This document shows, in pieces, positions 24,975-33,050 of a stretch of 64,000 nucleotides of DNA. The stretch lies in the NCBI RefSeq assembly GCF_019249655.2, contig NZ_CP137557.1, forward strand, positions 120,001-184,000. The letters run 5' to 3'. The position numbers and the translations under genes are program-made. The first letter of the stretch is position 1. Every line of letters starts with the position of its first letter. Below the pieces are notes generated by a model. That model saw only the letters and a program-made list of their open reading frames with translations. It searched no databases and was not told the DNA's origin. Source of the stretch: Segatella copri (GTDB taxonomy: Bacteria; Bacteroidota; Bacteroidia; Bacteroidales; Bacteroidaceae).

Positions 24975-27329
24975 TTATTTCAAATAATCGAAGAAATAGT
25001 TGCTGATGCGCTCATGCAGATGAGTGCTCTGATGACCTCGCATGTTGTGAGGCTCGCCAGGATAGACGAAGAAGTCGGGCTGGGTACCGGCTGCGATACA
25101 TGCCTTCAGGAAGGTGAGGCAGTGCTGTGGCACCACGGTCACATCGTTCAAGCCCTGGATAATCTGCAACTTACCCTTCAGGTTCTTGGCCTGATAGAGC
25201 AGGGATGTCTTCTTGTAGCCCTCTGGGTTGGTCTGTGGGGTATCCATATAGCGCTCGCCATACATCACCTCGTACCAGTGCCAGTCGATCACCGGACCGC
25301 CGGCTACACCTACCTTGAACACGTCAGGATAGTTGGTCATCAATGAGATGGTCATGAATCCGCCGAAGCTCCAGCCGTGTACGCCAATCTTGTCGGCATC
25401 TACGTAAGGCAGGGTCTTCAGATACTCCACACCCTTCATCTGGTCCTTCATCTCCACCTGACCCAGCTGGCGGAAGGTAGCCTGCTCGAAAGCCTTGCCA
25501 CGGTTCTCGCTGCCACGGTTGTCGAGAATGAAGAGCAGATAGCCCTTTTCTGCCATGTAGGTTTCCCAGCCACGGCTGCTGTAGTTCCAGCGGGCATCCA
25601 CATTGTGGGCGTGAGGTCCACCATATACATATATAATGGTAGGATACTTCTTGTTAGGGTCGAAGTTCACAGGCTTCACCATTCTCCAGTAGAGGTCGGT
25701 TACGCCGTCGTCTGCCTTGATTGAACCGCAGCTGTACTCCGGCACGTCGTATCCCTTCCATGGGTTCTCGGCTGTGAAGTAGGCGGTGCGCTTGCCGTTT
25801 TCTACATTCACGATGGCTATCTTGCGAGGCACGGTAGGGGTAGAGTAGTTATCATAGATAAACTGTCCGTTCTCGCTCAGGGTAGCGTTGTGCCAGCCCT
25901 TGCCGCAATCGTCCATCATGGTGCGCTTGCCAGTCTTGGTATCCACCACGAAGATGTTTCGCTGGATAGGCGAGCTTTCATTGGATGCGATAATGATACT
26001 CTTGCGCTTGGCGTTGAAGCCGAGTACTTCCATCACCTCCCATTTGCCCGATGTCAACTGCCGGATTGAAAGTGAAGAGTGAAGAGTGGAGAGTGAAGAA
26101 TTCTCTTGCTTTTTGGATGAAGATTCAGCATTTGAATTCTTCGTTCTTCGTTCTTCGTTCTTCACTTTACAGAGGTAGAGGTGGTTATAGCCATCCTTGC
26201 GGCTCTGCATGATAAAGCTGTTGCTGTCCCAAGGCAGGAACTGGATTGGGTTGCAAGGCTCCACGTATTTCTCGTCGGTCTCACGATACAGTTCGCCAGT
26301 CTTCTCGCCAGTCTCTGCGCTGTAGGCAGTAAGGCGACAGTCGTTCTGGTCGCGGTTCAGCTCAAACATATAGATGGTCTTGCTGTCTGGGCTCCATGCG
26401 ATGTTGGTGAAGTAGCGGTCTGTAGGGTCGCCCGCCTTCAGATAGATGGTCTTGCCTGTCATGCAGTCGAACACGCCCACGGTTACCTTGTGCGAAGTTT
26501 CGCCCGTCATCGGATACTTGTCTGGTGCAGGCTTGGCGCAGCAGGTTTGGGTTTCAGGATGATTGAAGTAATCAATCTCCGGAATATCCACCTGCGGATA
26601 ATCCGTCACCATGCTCTGGTCCATGCGGTAGAAGGCGAGCAGTTCGCCGTTAGGGCTCCAGAAGGTACCCTTACTGATGCCGAACTCATCGCGGTGAACA
26701 CTCTGACCATAAACGATTTCTCGGCTGCCATCCTTTGAAATCTGGAAATCGTGCGATTTCTTCTCTCGGGTCATGGCATTGTTGGTTACGTCGAAGGTGC
26801 GCACGTAGAGGTTGCTGCCCTTCAGATAGGCGAATGCATTCTGCTGGGCGTTCGCCTCGAGGAGGTTTTCGCCGTCTTCAAAATCCATCTCGCTTACCAG
26901 CTTATGCTTTTTGAAGTCGATGGTGTAGGTCTTGCTGCCGTTGTTCACCATCACGATGCTCTTTCCTGCAAAAGGGAACTGAGCGTTGTAGAGGGCTCTT
27001 ACCTTGATGTCCTTGGTAGGAGCAATCCACTGGTTGATATCGTTGATGCCGAAGAGTTTGGTCTCTTTGCCGGTAGTCTTGTTCACGAGATAGCAAGCCT
27101 CCACGTCCTGGCGGATGAGTTCATTTCCCCACCAGGTGCACCAGCGGTTCTTTGCCACCATGTTGCGATAGTTGTTGCCACCGAAGTTCAGGTCTTCCAG
27201 TGTGAAGGCTTTCTCGCCCTTCTGCGCCGGAACCACGCCCTGCGCCTGTATATCGGTTGCATTCATAGCCATCATGGAAATCATAGCAGCGAAAGATAAT
27301 TTATGAATTGAATTCTTAAGATTCATCAT
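24975..27329 (-). CDS. S9B dipeptidyl-peptidase IV-like serine peptidase
   Basis: Secreted or periplasmic peptidase that removes dipeptides, usually X-Pro or X-Ala, from N-termini. A signal peptide covers about residues 1-29 (cleavage near IQA). An N-terminal beta-propeller (about 60-500) is followed by an alpha/beta-hydrolase domain. Catalytic Ser654 lies in GWSFGG, Asp in GLNDVTVV and His in GEPHNMRG. The propeller has an in-frame low-complexity insert (about residues 386-421, [13 protein letters not shown] ... [11 protein letters not shown]) coded by a direct/inverted DNA repeat at 26065-26172; homologues run straight from LYLC to RQLTSG. 784 residues total. Confidence 0.9.
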   Translation of the reverse strand: MMNLKNSIHKLSFAAMISMMAMNATDIQAQGVVPAQKGEKAFTLEDLNFGGNNYRNMVAKNRWCTWWGNELIRQDVEACYLVNKTTGKETKLFGINDINQWIAPTKDIKVRALYNAQFPFAGKSIVMVNNGSKTYTIDFKKHKLVSEMDFEDGENLLEANAQQNAFAYLKGSNLYVRTFDVTNNAMTREKKSHDFQISKDGSREIVYGQSVHRDEFGISKGTFWSPNGELLAFYRMDQSMVTDYPQVDIPEIDYFNHPETQTCCAKPAPDKYPMTGETSHKVTVGVFDCMTGKTIYLKAGDPTDRYFTNIAWSPDSKTIYMFELNRDQNDCRLTAYSAETGEKTGELYRETDEKYVEPCNPIQFLPWDSNSFIMQSRKDGYNHLYLCKVKNEERRTKNSNAESSSKKQENSSLSTLHSSLSIRQLTSGKWEVMEVLGFNAKRKSIIIASNESSPIQRNIFVVDTKTGKRTMMDDCGKGWHNATLSENGQFIYDNYSTPTVPRKIAIVNVENGKRTAYFTAENPWKGYDVPEYSCGSIKADDGVTDLYWRMVKPVNFDPNKKYPTIIYVYGGPHAHNVDARWNYSSRGWETYMAEKGYLLFILDNRGSENRGKAFEQATFRQLGQVEMKDQMKGVEYLKTLPYVDADKIGVHGWSFGGFMTISLMTNYPDVFKVGVAGGPVIDWHWYEVMYGERYMDTPQTNPEGYKKTSLLYQAKNLKGKLQIIQGLNDVTVVPQHCLTFLKACIAAGTQPDFFVYPGEPHNMRGHQSTHLHERISNYFFDYLK
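26065..26172. repeat. Low-complexity repeat inserted in frame inside the DPP4-like gene
   Basis: The left part is AGTGAAGAGTGAAGAGTGGA and the right part contains TTCGTTCTTCGTTCTTCGTT. The two are separated by about 40 bp. Length is a multiple of three and no stop is introduced. Confidence 0.8.
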
Positions 27330-27353
27330 TGTTTTTTCTTGTCTTTTTTATTT

Positions 27354-27384
27354 CTAGTGACACTGCGTTTTACAGTGTCACTAG
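27354..27384. repeat. Perfect hairpin, 12-bp stem (copy A)
   Basis: CTAGTGACACTG and CAGTGTCACTAG flank the loop CGTTTTA. It lies upstream of the DPP4-like gene, with no T-run on the minus strand. Confidence 0.85.
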
Positions 27385-27416
27385 ACTTATCTATCTGATA
27401 ACTAAGATTTTATCTT

Positions 27417-27445
27417 TAGCGACACTGCGTTTTACCGTGTCGCTA
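27417..27445 (-). terminator. Related hairpin (copy B) just after the rlmL-like stop
   Basis: TAGCGACAC and GTGTCGCTA pair over 9 bp, with the same loop core TGCGTTTTAC as copy A 33 bp away. It starts 8 bp after the RNA methyltransferase stop on the minus strand and may attenuate transcription into the DPP4-like gene. A clear U-run is missing. Confidence 0.55.
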
Positions 27446-27452
27446 GAAATTC

Positions 27453-29087
27453 TTAATCCTCGTCATCAAAGTCGGTGTCGAAGCTAGGTTGGCTGCCACG
27501 CTTTCCTCCGAAGTCCTTGCCGCCACGGCGGTCGCCCTTGAAGCCACCGCGCTTGTCGCCCTTCTCGAAACGCTTGCCGTCACGCTTTCCTCCGAAGTCT
27601 CTGCCGCCCTTGCGGTCGCCCTTGAAACCGCCACGCTTGTTGTCACGGTTGTCACGGTCGCCGCTGCGCTTTCCTCCGAAGCTGCGGCCGCCCTTGCGGT
27701 CATCATCCTCATCGCTGCGTCTTCCGGCACCCACACGTGGGCGTCCGCCACGGCGAATCTCATTGCGGCGCTTCTCGAAGTCCTCCAGGCGATGGCTGTG
27801 GAACTGGAAGCTGCGGATATCAGCATCTTCGTTTTCAGTCTCCTCGCTCACACGCTTCTTGAACTCGCGCTCCTTCTTGAAACGGTGCTTCTGCGCCATC
27901 TCGCTCTTCTCGCGCTCAGTCTTCACGATACCGCCCTCAGAGCGGAACTCCTTCATCTTGCCGTCGAACATCACGTACTTGCGGAACTCGCACTCCAGAC
28001 TTCCGTTATATACCGGAATCTTGATAGATGGCTTCAAGCCAATCTGCTCGAAGCACTCCTCACGGTAGCTCAATACCCAAGCCTCGTTGCCGGCGAAGGC
28101 TCGCTTGAAGCGCTCGCCTATCATCTTGTAGGTATTCAGCAGGTTAGGGGTAGAGATACGCTCGCCGTAAGGAGGGTTCATCACGATGATGCTCTTCTCG
28201 GCAGGCTGGGTGAAGTCCTTGAAGTCCTGCTGGGCGATGGTGATATCCTTGCTCAGACCGGCAGCACGCACGTTGAGGTTAGCTGTGTTCACCGCCTTCA
28301 TATCTACGTCATATCCGTAGATGTGGTGCTCGAACTCACGCTCCTGAGAGTCGTCGTTATAGATCATGTCGAAGAGATCCTGGTCAAAATCGTTCCATTT
28401 CTCGAAGGCAAACTCCTTGCGGAATACACCTGGAGAGATGTTGCGGGCGATGAGGGCAGCCTCGATGGCGATGGTTCCCGAACCGCACATTGGGTCGATG
28501 AAGTCGCATTCGCCCTTCCAGCCAGTCATCAGGATCATACCTGCAGCGAGAACCTCGTTCAGAGGTGCCTCTACCTGCTCCTGGCGGTAGCCGCGGCGGT
28601 GTAGACTCTCGCCACTTGAGTCGAGACTCAGTGTAGCGTTATCCTCTGCGATATGGATGTTGAGGCGGATATCAGGGTTAGACACGCTGATGTTAGGACG
28701 TGTGCCCTGCTTCTCGCGGAACCAGTCCACGATGGCATCCTTTACCTTGTAAGTCACGAAGCGTGAGTTGCGGAACTCCTCTGAATAGACTACAGAATCT
28801 ACCGAGAAAGTCTTCTTCACGTCTAAGATGTCATCCCACTTAATCTTCTGAATCTCGTCGTACACCTCCTCGGCAGAACGTGCCTTGAAGTGCTTGATAG
28901 GTTTCAAGATACGGATGGCTGTGTGCAACTGGAAGTTAGCACGATACATCATTTCCTTGTCGCCAGTGAAAGATACCATGCGGCGACCTATTTGTACATT
29001 GTTAGCACCCAGTTGGGTGAGCTCCTCAGCCAAGACTGGCTCCAGACCCATAAAGGTCTTGGCAATGAGTTCAAATTCCTGTTCCAT
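27453..29087 (-). CDS. rlmL: THUMP-domain 23S rRNA (guanine-N2) methyltransferase, RlmL-like, with RGG-like tail
   Basis: SAM-dependent RNA methyltransferase. The THUMP domain is at about residues 45-155, and the Rossmann methyltransferase shows the motif FIDPMCGSGTIAIEAALIAR with catalytic NPPY at residues 304-307 (N2-guanine type). Residues about 410-544 form a highly basic, low-complexity tail of GGFKGDR, GGKR and GGRDFGGKR repeats. This tail is unusual for RlmL and resembles RGG RNA-binding tails of DEAD-box helicases. The start overlaps the 3' end of cysE by 17 bp, so translation is probably coupled. The second half of E. coli RlmKL (RlmK) is absent. Confidence 0.87.
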   Translation of the reverse strand: MEQEFELIAKTFMGLEPVLAEELTQLGANNVQIGRRMVSFTGDKEMMYRANFQLHTAIRILKPIKHFKARSAEEVYDEIQKIKWDDILDVKKTFSVDSVVYSEEFRNSRFVTYKVKDAIVDWFREKQGTRPNISVSNPDIRLNIHIAEDNATLSLDSSGESLHRRGYRQEQVEAPLNEVLAAGMILMTGWKGECDFIDPMCGSGTIAIEAALIARNISPGVFRKEFAFEKWNDFDQDLFDMIYNDDSQEREFEHHIYGYDVDMKAVNTANLNVRAAGLSKDITIAQQDFKDFTQPAEKSIIVMNPPYGERISTPNLLNTYKMIGERFKRAFAGNEAWVLSYREECFEQIGLKPSIKIPVYNGSLECEFRKYVMFDGKMKEFRSEGGIVKTEREKSEMAQKHRFKKEREFKKRVSEETENEDADIRSFQFHSHRLEDFEKRRNEIRRGGRPRVGAGRRSDEDDDRKGGRSFGGKRSGDRDNRDNKRGGFKGDRKGGRDFGGKRDGKRFEKGDKRGGFKGDRRGGKDFGGKRGSQPSFDTDFDDED

Positions 29088-30012
29088 TATTGAATTCTAT
29101 ATCTAATAAACTTTGTTTTTCTTTTCTATATTTCTTTGTTTTCGGCTTCATATCCTTGGTCACCCACACGTTGGCGCCCACGATGCAGCCCTCTCCGATG
29201 GTGATTCTGCCCAGGATGGTGGCGTTGGCATACACGATGACGTCGTCTTCCAGGATAGGGTGGCGAGGGATTCCCTTGATAGGATTGCCGTCCTTATCCA
29301 GCGGGAAGCTCTTGGCTCCCAGGGTGACACCCTGATAGAGTTTCACGTTGTTGCCGATGATGCAGGTGGCACCGATAACCACACCCGTACCGTGGTCGAT
29401 GGTGAAGTGGTGACCGATGGTAGCCTCAGGATTGATATCGATACCCGTCTCCGAGTGTGCCAGCTCCGTCATCATTCTTGGGATGAGTGGCACGCCGAGC
29501 TTGTGCAGAACATGGGCGATGCGATAGTTGGTTATCGCCTTGATTACGGGATAGCACGAGATGATTTCTCCGTGGCTCATCGCTGCCGGGTCGCCGTTGT
29601 AGGCAGCCTCCACGTCGGTGGCTAGAATCTTGCGGAGGTTAGGAAATTCCATGATGGCTTTTGCCGCTATGACACCTGCCTTGGCACGTTGGTGCTGCAG
29701 TTCAGCCTGAGTTTCCGTTTCGCAGTCATTGGCGAAACACAGTCCGGCGAGAATCTGCTCAGCGAGCATCTCGTAGAGTTTTTCTACTCTTACTCCGATA
29801 TGATATTTGATGGTTGAAATATTGACGGAAGAGTTTCCGAAATATCCCGGAAAGAGGATAGAACGAGACAGATTGATGATGTCTTCGAGCGCCTTGCCCG
29901 AAGGAAGTGGATTTCCGTCTCGATGCTGATGGAAGAGACCCTTCAATGATTCGGCGCTAGAAAGCTCATCGATAGTCTCTGTCAGCTGATGAGTTAATGT
30001 ATCTTTACTCAT
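29071..30012 (-). CDS. cysE: Serine O-acetyltransferase
   Basis: Acetylates L-serine with acetyl-CoA to O-acetylserine, the precursor of cysteine. The N-terminal helical SAT domain is at residues 1-150, and the left-handed beta-helix with hexapeptide repeats follows (EATIGHHFTIDHGTGVVIGATCIIGNN, containing catalytic Asp-His). Length 313 is long compared with E. coli CysE (273) and typical of the EpsC-like Bacteroidota and plant-like group. A promoter box is at 30042-30049. Its end overlaps rlmL. Confidence 0.92.
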   Translation of the reverse strand: MSKDTLTHQLTETIDELSSAESLKGLFHQHRDGNPLPSGKALEDIINLSRSILFPGYFGNSSVNISTIKYHIGVRVEKLYEMLAEQILAGLCFANDCETETQAELQHQRAKAGVIAAKAIMEFPNLRKILATDVEAAYNGDPAAMSHGEIISCYPVIKAITNYRIAHVLHKLGVPLIPRMMTELAHSETGIDINPEATIGHHFTIDHGTGVVIGATCIIGNNVKLYQGVTLGAKSFPLDKDGNPIKGIPRHPILEDDVIVYANATILGRITIGEGCIVGANVWVTKDMKPKTKKYRKEKQSLLDIEFNNGTGI

Positions 30013-30041
30013 GTTCTTAATGTATCAATAAAATTCGAGTG

Positions 30042-30049
30042 CAAAGATA
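30042..30049 (-). promoter_or_regulatory. -7 box (TATCTTTG) for cysE-rlmL
   Basis: Minus-strand TATCTTTGCACTCG, 30 bp before the cysE ATG at 30012. Confidence 0.7.
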
Positions 30050-30162
30050 CGATTAATTTCTTGAACTGCAAAGAAATAAAGGAGCTTTTTTGGATTTTTT
30101 TTGTAGAAATGGAAAGATGGAGTGGAAAAAGTGGGGGTGGTGATAAGCGTTAAAATGAAAAA

Positions 30163-31500
30163 CTATCTTGACATATCCCTGAATGCACTCCAAGCTATCG
30201 GAACCGCCACGAGGAAGGAGCAGACATCTGCCCACGCCTGGCACATCTCTACACCCAGCAATCCGAAGAAATGAGGGAGGATGAAGATGAGCGGAATGAA
30301 GAAGAGTCCGCTTCGGGCTGCCGCTACGATATTGGCTCGGATAGGCTTGCGGATGGTTTGCATCAGCATGTTGGTAAGCACGATGGTGGCTATCAGCGGA
30401 AAACTGATTACCTGCCACTTCAGGGCTACGGAACCTACGGCCACTACATGAGGGTCATCACGGAAAAGTTCGATGATCTGCTCTGAGAAGATGAAGCCGA
30501 TGACGGCACATACTGCCAGGAACACCGTGCCGCATTTGATGCAAAAATAGTAGGCTTCCTTCACTCGGGAGTACAGTTTGGCACCATAGCAGAAACCGCA
30601 GAGGGGCTGGAATCCCTGTCCCAGACCAATGACAACGGCATAGGTGAAGAAGGAAATTCTTGTTACAATACTCATGCCCGCAATGGCCGCGTCACCATAG
30701 GCTCCTGCTGCCACATTCAGCACCAGGGTGGCGATGCTTCCCAAGCCCTGTCTTGACAAGGATGGGGTGCCGCCAAAGATGATTTCCTTGGCGTATGCCT
30801 TGGTTGGCGTGAAGTTGCGAAGGTGAATCCGGATGTTCTGTCCCTTGTGCGTCATCCAGAAAAGCATGGCGCATCCGAAGCACTGACTGATGAGGGTAGC
30901 AATGGCTGCACCCGTGATGCCTAAGGCAAAATAAATGATGAGCAGCGGGGCGAGAATCAGATTGAGTAATACGCCCGACATGATGCCCTTCATGGCATAC
31001 ATTGTGTTGCCTTGAAAGCGCATCATGTTGTTGAGCGTTAAGGATGTAGTCATAAAAGGAGCACCCAGCAGAATGATGCCCAAATAGCGCTCTGTATAGG
31101 GTTGGATGGTAGGTGTTGAACCCAGAAGAATGCAGAGAGGTGTAAGGAATATTTGTCCTAAAACGGCGATGATGAGACCCGTAAGAAAACTCAGTACGAA
31201 GCCCGTAGCAGCCATCTTCTTCGCCTTCTCTTCCTCTTTGGCGCCCAGCATGCGGGAGATGTAGTTTCCTGATCCGTGACCATAGAAGAAACCCACAGCT
31301 TGAATCACCGCCATCATGGCAAACGATACGCCCACGGCAGCCACGCTCTGGGTGTTGATGCTGCCCACGAAATAGGTGTCGGCGAGGTTGTACATACTCG
31401 TCGACAACATGCTGATGATGGTAGGAATCGCCATCGTGAAAACCACCCTGTGCACGGGGGCATGGGTGAGGAAAGTATAATTATCTCTCGTTTTCTTCAT
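30163..31500 (-). CDS. MATE-family multidrug/cation efflux transporter
   Basis: Inner-membrane exporter that couples Na+ or H+ inflow to drug export. About twelve membrane segments, with two related halves and the motif VVFTMAIPTIISMLSTSMYNLADTYFVG at the N-terminus. I place the start at 31500 (MKKTRDNYTFL), because a -7 box sits at 31547-31554, inside the longer in-frame extension. 445 residues, normal length. Transcribed divergently from the lipid-like cluster at 31.8 kb. Confidence 0.9.
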   Translation of the reverse strand: MKKTRDNYTFLTHAPVHRVVFTMAIPTIISMLSTSMYNLADTYFVGSINTQSVAAVGVSFAMMAVIQAVGFFYGHGSGNYISRMLGAKEEEKAKKMAATGFVLSFLTGLIIAVLGQIFLTPLCILLGSTPTIQPYTERYLGIILLGAPFMTTSLTLNNMMRFQGNTMYAMKGIMSGVLLNLILAPLLIIYFALGITGAAIATLISQCFGCAMLFWMTHKGQNIRIHLRNFTPTKAYAKEIIFGGTPSLSRQGLGSIATLVLNVAAGAYGDAAIAGMSIVTRISFFTYAVVIGLGQGFQPLCGFCYGAKLYSRVKEAYYFCIKCGTVFLAVCAVIGFIFSEQIIELFRDDPHVVAVGSVALKWQVISFPLIATIVLTNMLMQTIRKPIRANIVAAARSGLFFIPLIFILPHFFGLLGVEMCQAWADVCSFLVAVPIAWSAFRDMSR

Positions 31501-31546
31501 ATTTTCCGAAACTACTTTTTCTATCAGAATTGCCAAATTCAGTGTG

Positions 31547-31554
31547 CAAAGGTA
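31547..31554 (-). promoter_or_regulatory. -7 box (TACCTTTG) for the MATE gene; decides its start
   Basis: Minus-strand TACCTTTGCACAC is 47 bp before the Met at 31500 and would make the upstream 30-codon extension untranscribed. Confidence 0.7.
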
Positions 31555-31648
31555 CTGTTTTATTTTCTTTTGAACTAAATATTCGGGCATTTTAACTATC
31601 TATTTGAAAAAAAATCTGCTATTAGTTGGCAGAGTAGAAAAAAACTCG

Positions 31649-31656
31649 TAATTTTG
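31649..31656 (+). promoter_or_regulatory. Promoter of the 31.8-37.5 kb cluster (TTG-N21-TAATTTTG)
   Basis: TAATTTTGC with a TTG at 31625-31627, 21 bp upstream. A dyad TCTGC-N9-GCAGA (31615-31633) overlaps the -33 region and might be an operator. The predicted leader before 31809 is about 145 nt and carries the repeat ORF at 31691. Confidence 0.65.
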
Positions 31657-31690
31657 CAGCGGTTTTCTCTTATACATTAATTAAAAAGAG

Positions 31691-31756
31691 ATGAAGTCCA
31701 TTGATTTAAATGAGATGAATTCCATTGATTTAAAAGAGATGAACTCTATTAATTGA
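31691..31756 (+). CDS. Putative 21-residue leader peptide made of an 8-residue repeat
   Basis: ATG-TGA frame coding MKSIDLNEMNSIDLKEMNSI plus Asn, i.e. nearly three copies of (M)(N/K)SIDL(N/K)E, from a 24-bp DNA tandem repeat. It is preceded by AAAAAGAG, about 3 bp from the ATG, lies between the promoter box at 31649 and the gene at 31809, and is in frame over its full length. The repeat has no frame-breaking indel. It could instead be a non-coding repeat; there is no direct evidence of translation. Confidence 0.35.
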   Translation: MKSIDLNEMNSIDLKEMNSIN

Positions 31757-31808
31757 TAAGACATAAATGCCGTTTTAAAGAAATAGAAAAAGAAAAATAG
31801 ATAGTTAA

Positions 31809-32960
31809 ATGAGTGATATAAAAATCGTACCGGTTACCACCAAGAAGGGGTTGAGGGCTTTCATCCAGTTCTATTACGACCTCTATAAGGGGAATAAATT
31901 TGCCGTGCCCTTCCTGCGGCTTGACGAATGGAACACGCTGAGCAAGGCCAAGAATCCGGCTTTCGAATTCTGCGATGCTCAGTATTTCCTGGCCATCGAC
32001 TATAGTGTGCCGAAGGTGGTGGGCAGAGTGGCTGCCATCATCAACCACCGTGCCAACGAGCAATGGAACAAGAAGCAGGTGCGCTTCGGCTGGCTCGATT
32101 TCATCGATGATATGGAGGTATCGTGCAAGTTGCTGGATGCCGTTGCTGATTGGGGAAGAGAACACAAGATGGAAGAGATGGTGGGACCGCTCGGATTCAC
32201 CGATATGGATAGAGAAGGTATGCTGATAGAGGGCTTTCACGAGAAATCTACCATGTACGTGAACTACAATTATCCTTACTATCCGCAGCACATCGAAGGC
32301 TTCAATCTCCTGAAGAAAGACAACGACTGGGTGGAATATCGCATCAAGGTGCCTGAGGTGACACCGCCGAAATTCGCCAAGACTGCCGAAATGATAGAGA
32401 AGCGATACAACCTGCACGTGCGTAAGTTTACCAAGAACGAACTGGTGAAGCAGGGCATGGGCAGAGAGGTGTTCCACATCGTGAACGAGACCTACAAGGA
32501 CCTCTACGACTTCCAGCAGCTCACCGAGAATCAGATTGATGGTTATGTGGATTCCTACATCAAGATAGCCGATACGAACCTTATCACCGGTGTGGTGGAT
32601 GGCAACGATAACAACCGCCTGATAGGCTTCGGCGTATCCTTCCCGTCGCTCACCGATGCCCTGCAGAAAATAGGCAACGGCAAGCTGCTGCCTTGGGGCT
32701 GGTGGCAGATAGTGAAGGCATTGAAATTGCACAAGACCGACACCGTAGACCTGGTGCTCATCGGCGTGCTGCCGGAATATCGTAGCAAGGGTGCCAATGC
32801 CCTGATTTTTGCCGACCTCATCGAGCAATATCACCGCTACGGCTTCAAGTGGGCAGAGGCGATGCCGCAGATGGAAACCAACAAGGGCGTACAGAGCCAG
32901 TGGCAGTATCTGGAGAGCGTGCAGCATCGCCGCCGCCGCTGCTACAAACAGAAATTATAA
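31809..32960 (+). CDS. GNAT-like acyltransferase/N-acetyltransferase homologue
   Basis: 383-residue soluble protein of a group annotated in Bacteroidota as N-acetyltransferase (YghO-like). The C-terminal part (about 265-375) has the GNAT-like layout VDLVLIGVLPEYRSKGANALIFADL, where R-S-K-G-A corresponds to the acetyl-CoA-binding Q/R-x-x-G-x-G/A loop. The N-terminal half includes WLDFIDDMEV and MVGPLGFTDMDREGMLIEGF. The substrate is not known. As first gene of the cluster it could acylate the lipid or headgroup; this is inference. Confidence 0.68.
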   Translation: MSDIKIVPVTTKKGLRAFIQFYYDLYKGNKFAVPFLRLDEWNTLSKAKNPAFEFCDAQYFLAIDYSVPKVVGRVAAIINHRANEQWNKKQVRFGWLDFIDDMEVSCKLLDAVADWGREHKMEEMVGPLGFTDMDREGMLIEGFHEKSTMYVNYNYPYYPQHIEGFNLLKKDNDWVEYRIKVPEVTPPKFAKTAEMIEKRYNLHVRKFTKNELVKQGMGREVFHIVNETYKDLYDFQQLTENQIDGYVDSYIKIADTNLITGVVDGNDNNRLIGFGVSFPSLTDALQKIGNGKLLPWGWWQIVKALKLHKTDTVDLVLIGVLPEYRSKGANALIFADLIEQYHRYGFKWAEAMPQMETNKGVQSQWQYLESVQHRRRRCYKQKL

Positions 32961-32970
32961 ACAGAACTTC

Positions 32971-33035
32971 AGCATGTTCCAAAAACATGCCATACTTGAA
33001 TAAAGCATGTTCTAAAACATGCCATACTTGAATAA
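32971..33035. repeat. 33/32-bp tandem duplication, each copy with a hairpin
   Basis: Two copies start with AGCATGTTCCAAAAACATGC (32971-33003) and AGCATGTTCTAAAACATGC (33004-33035) and end CATACTTGAATAA. Each holds a GCATGTT/AACATGC dyad, and the second ends 16 bp before the next ATG. Confidence 0.9.
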
Positions 33036-33050
33036 AAAAGGAAAAATAGA

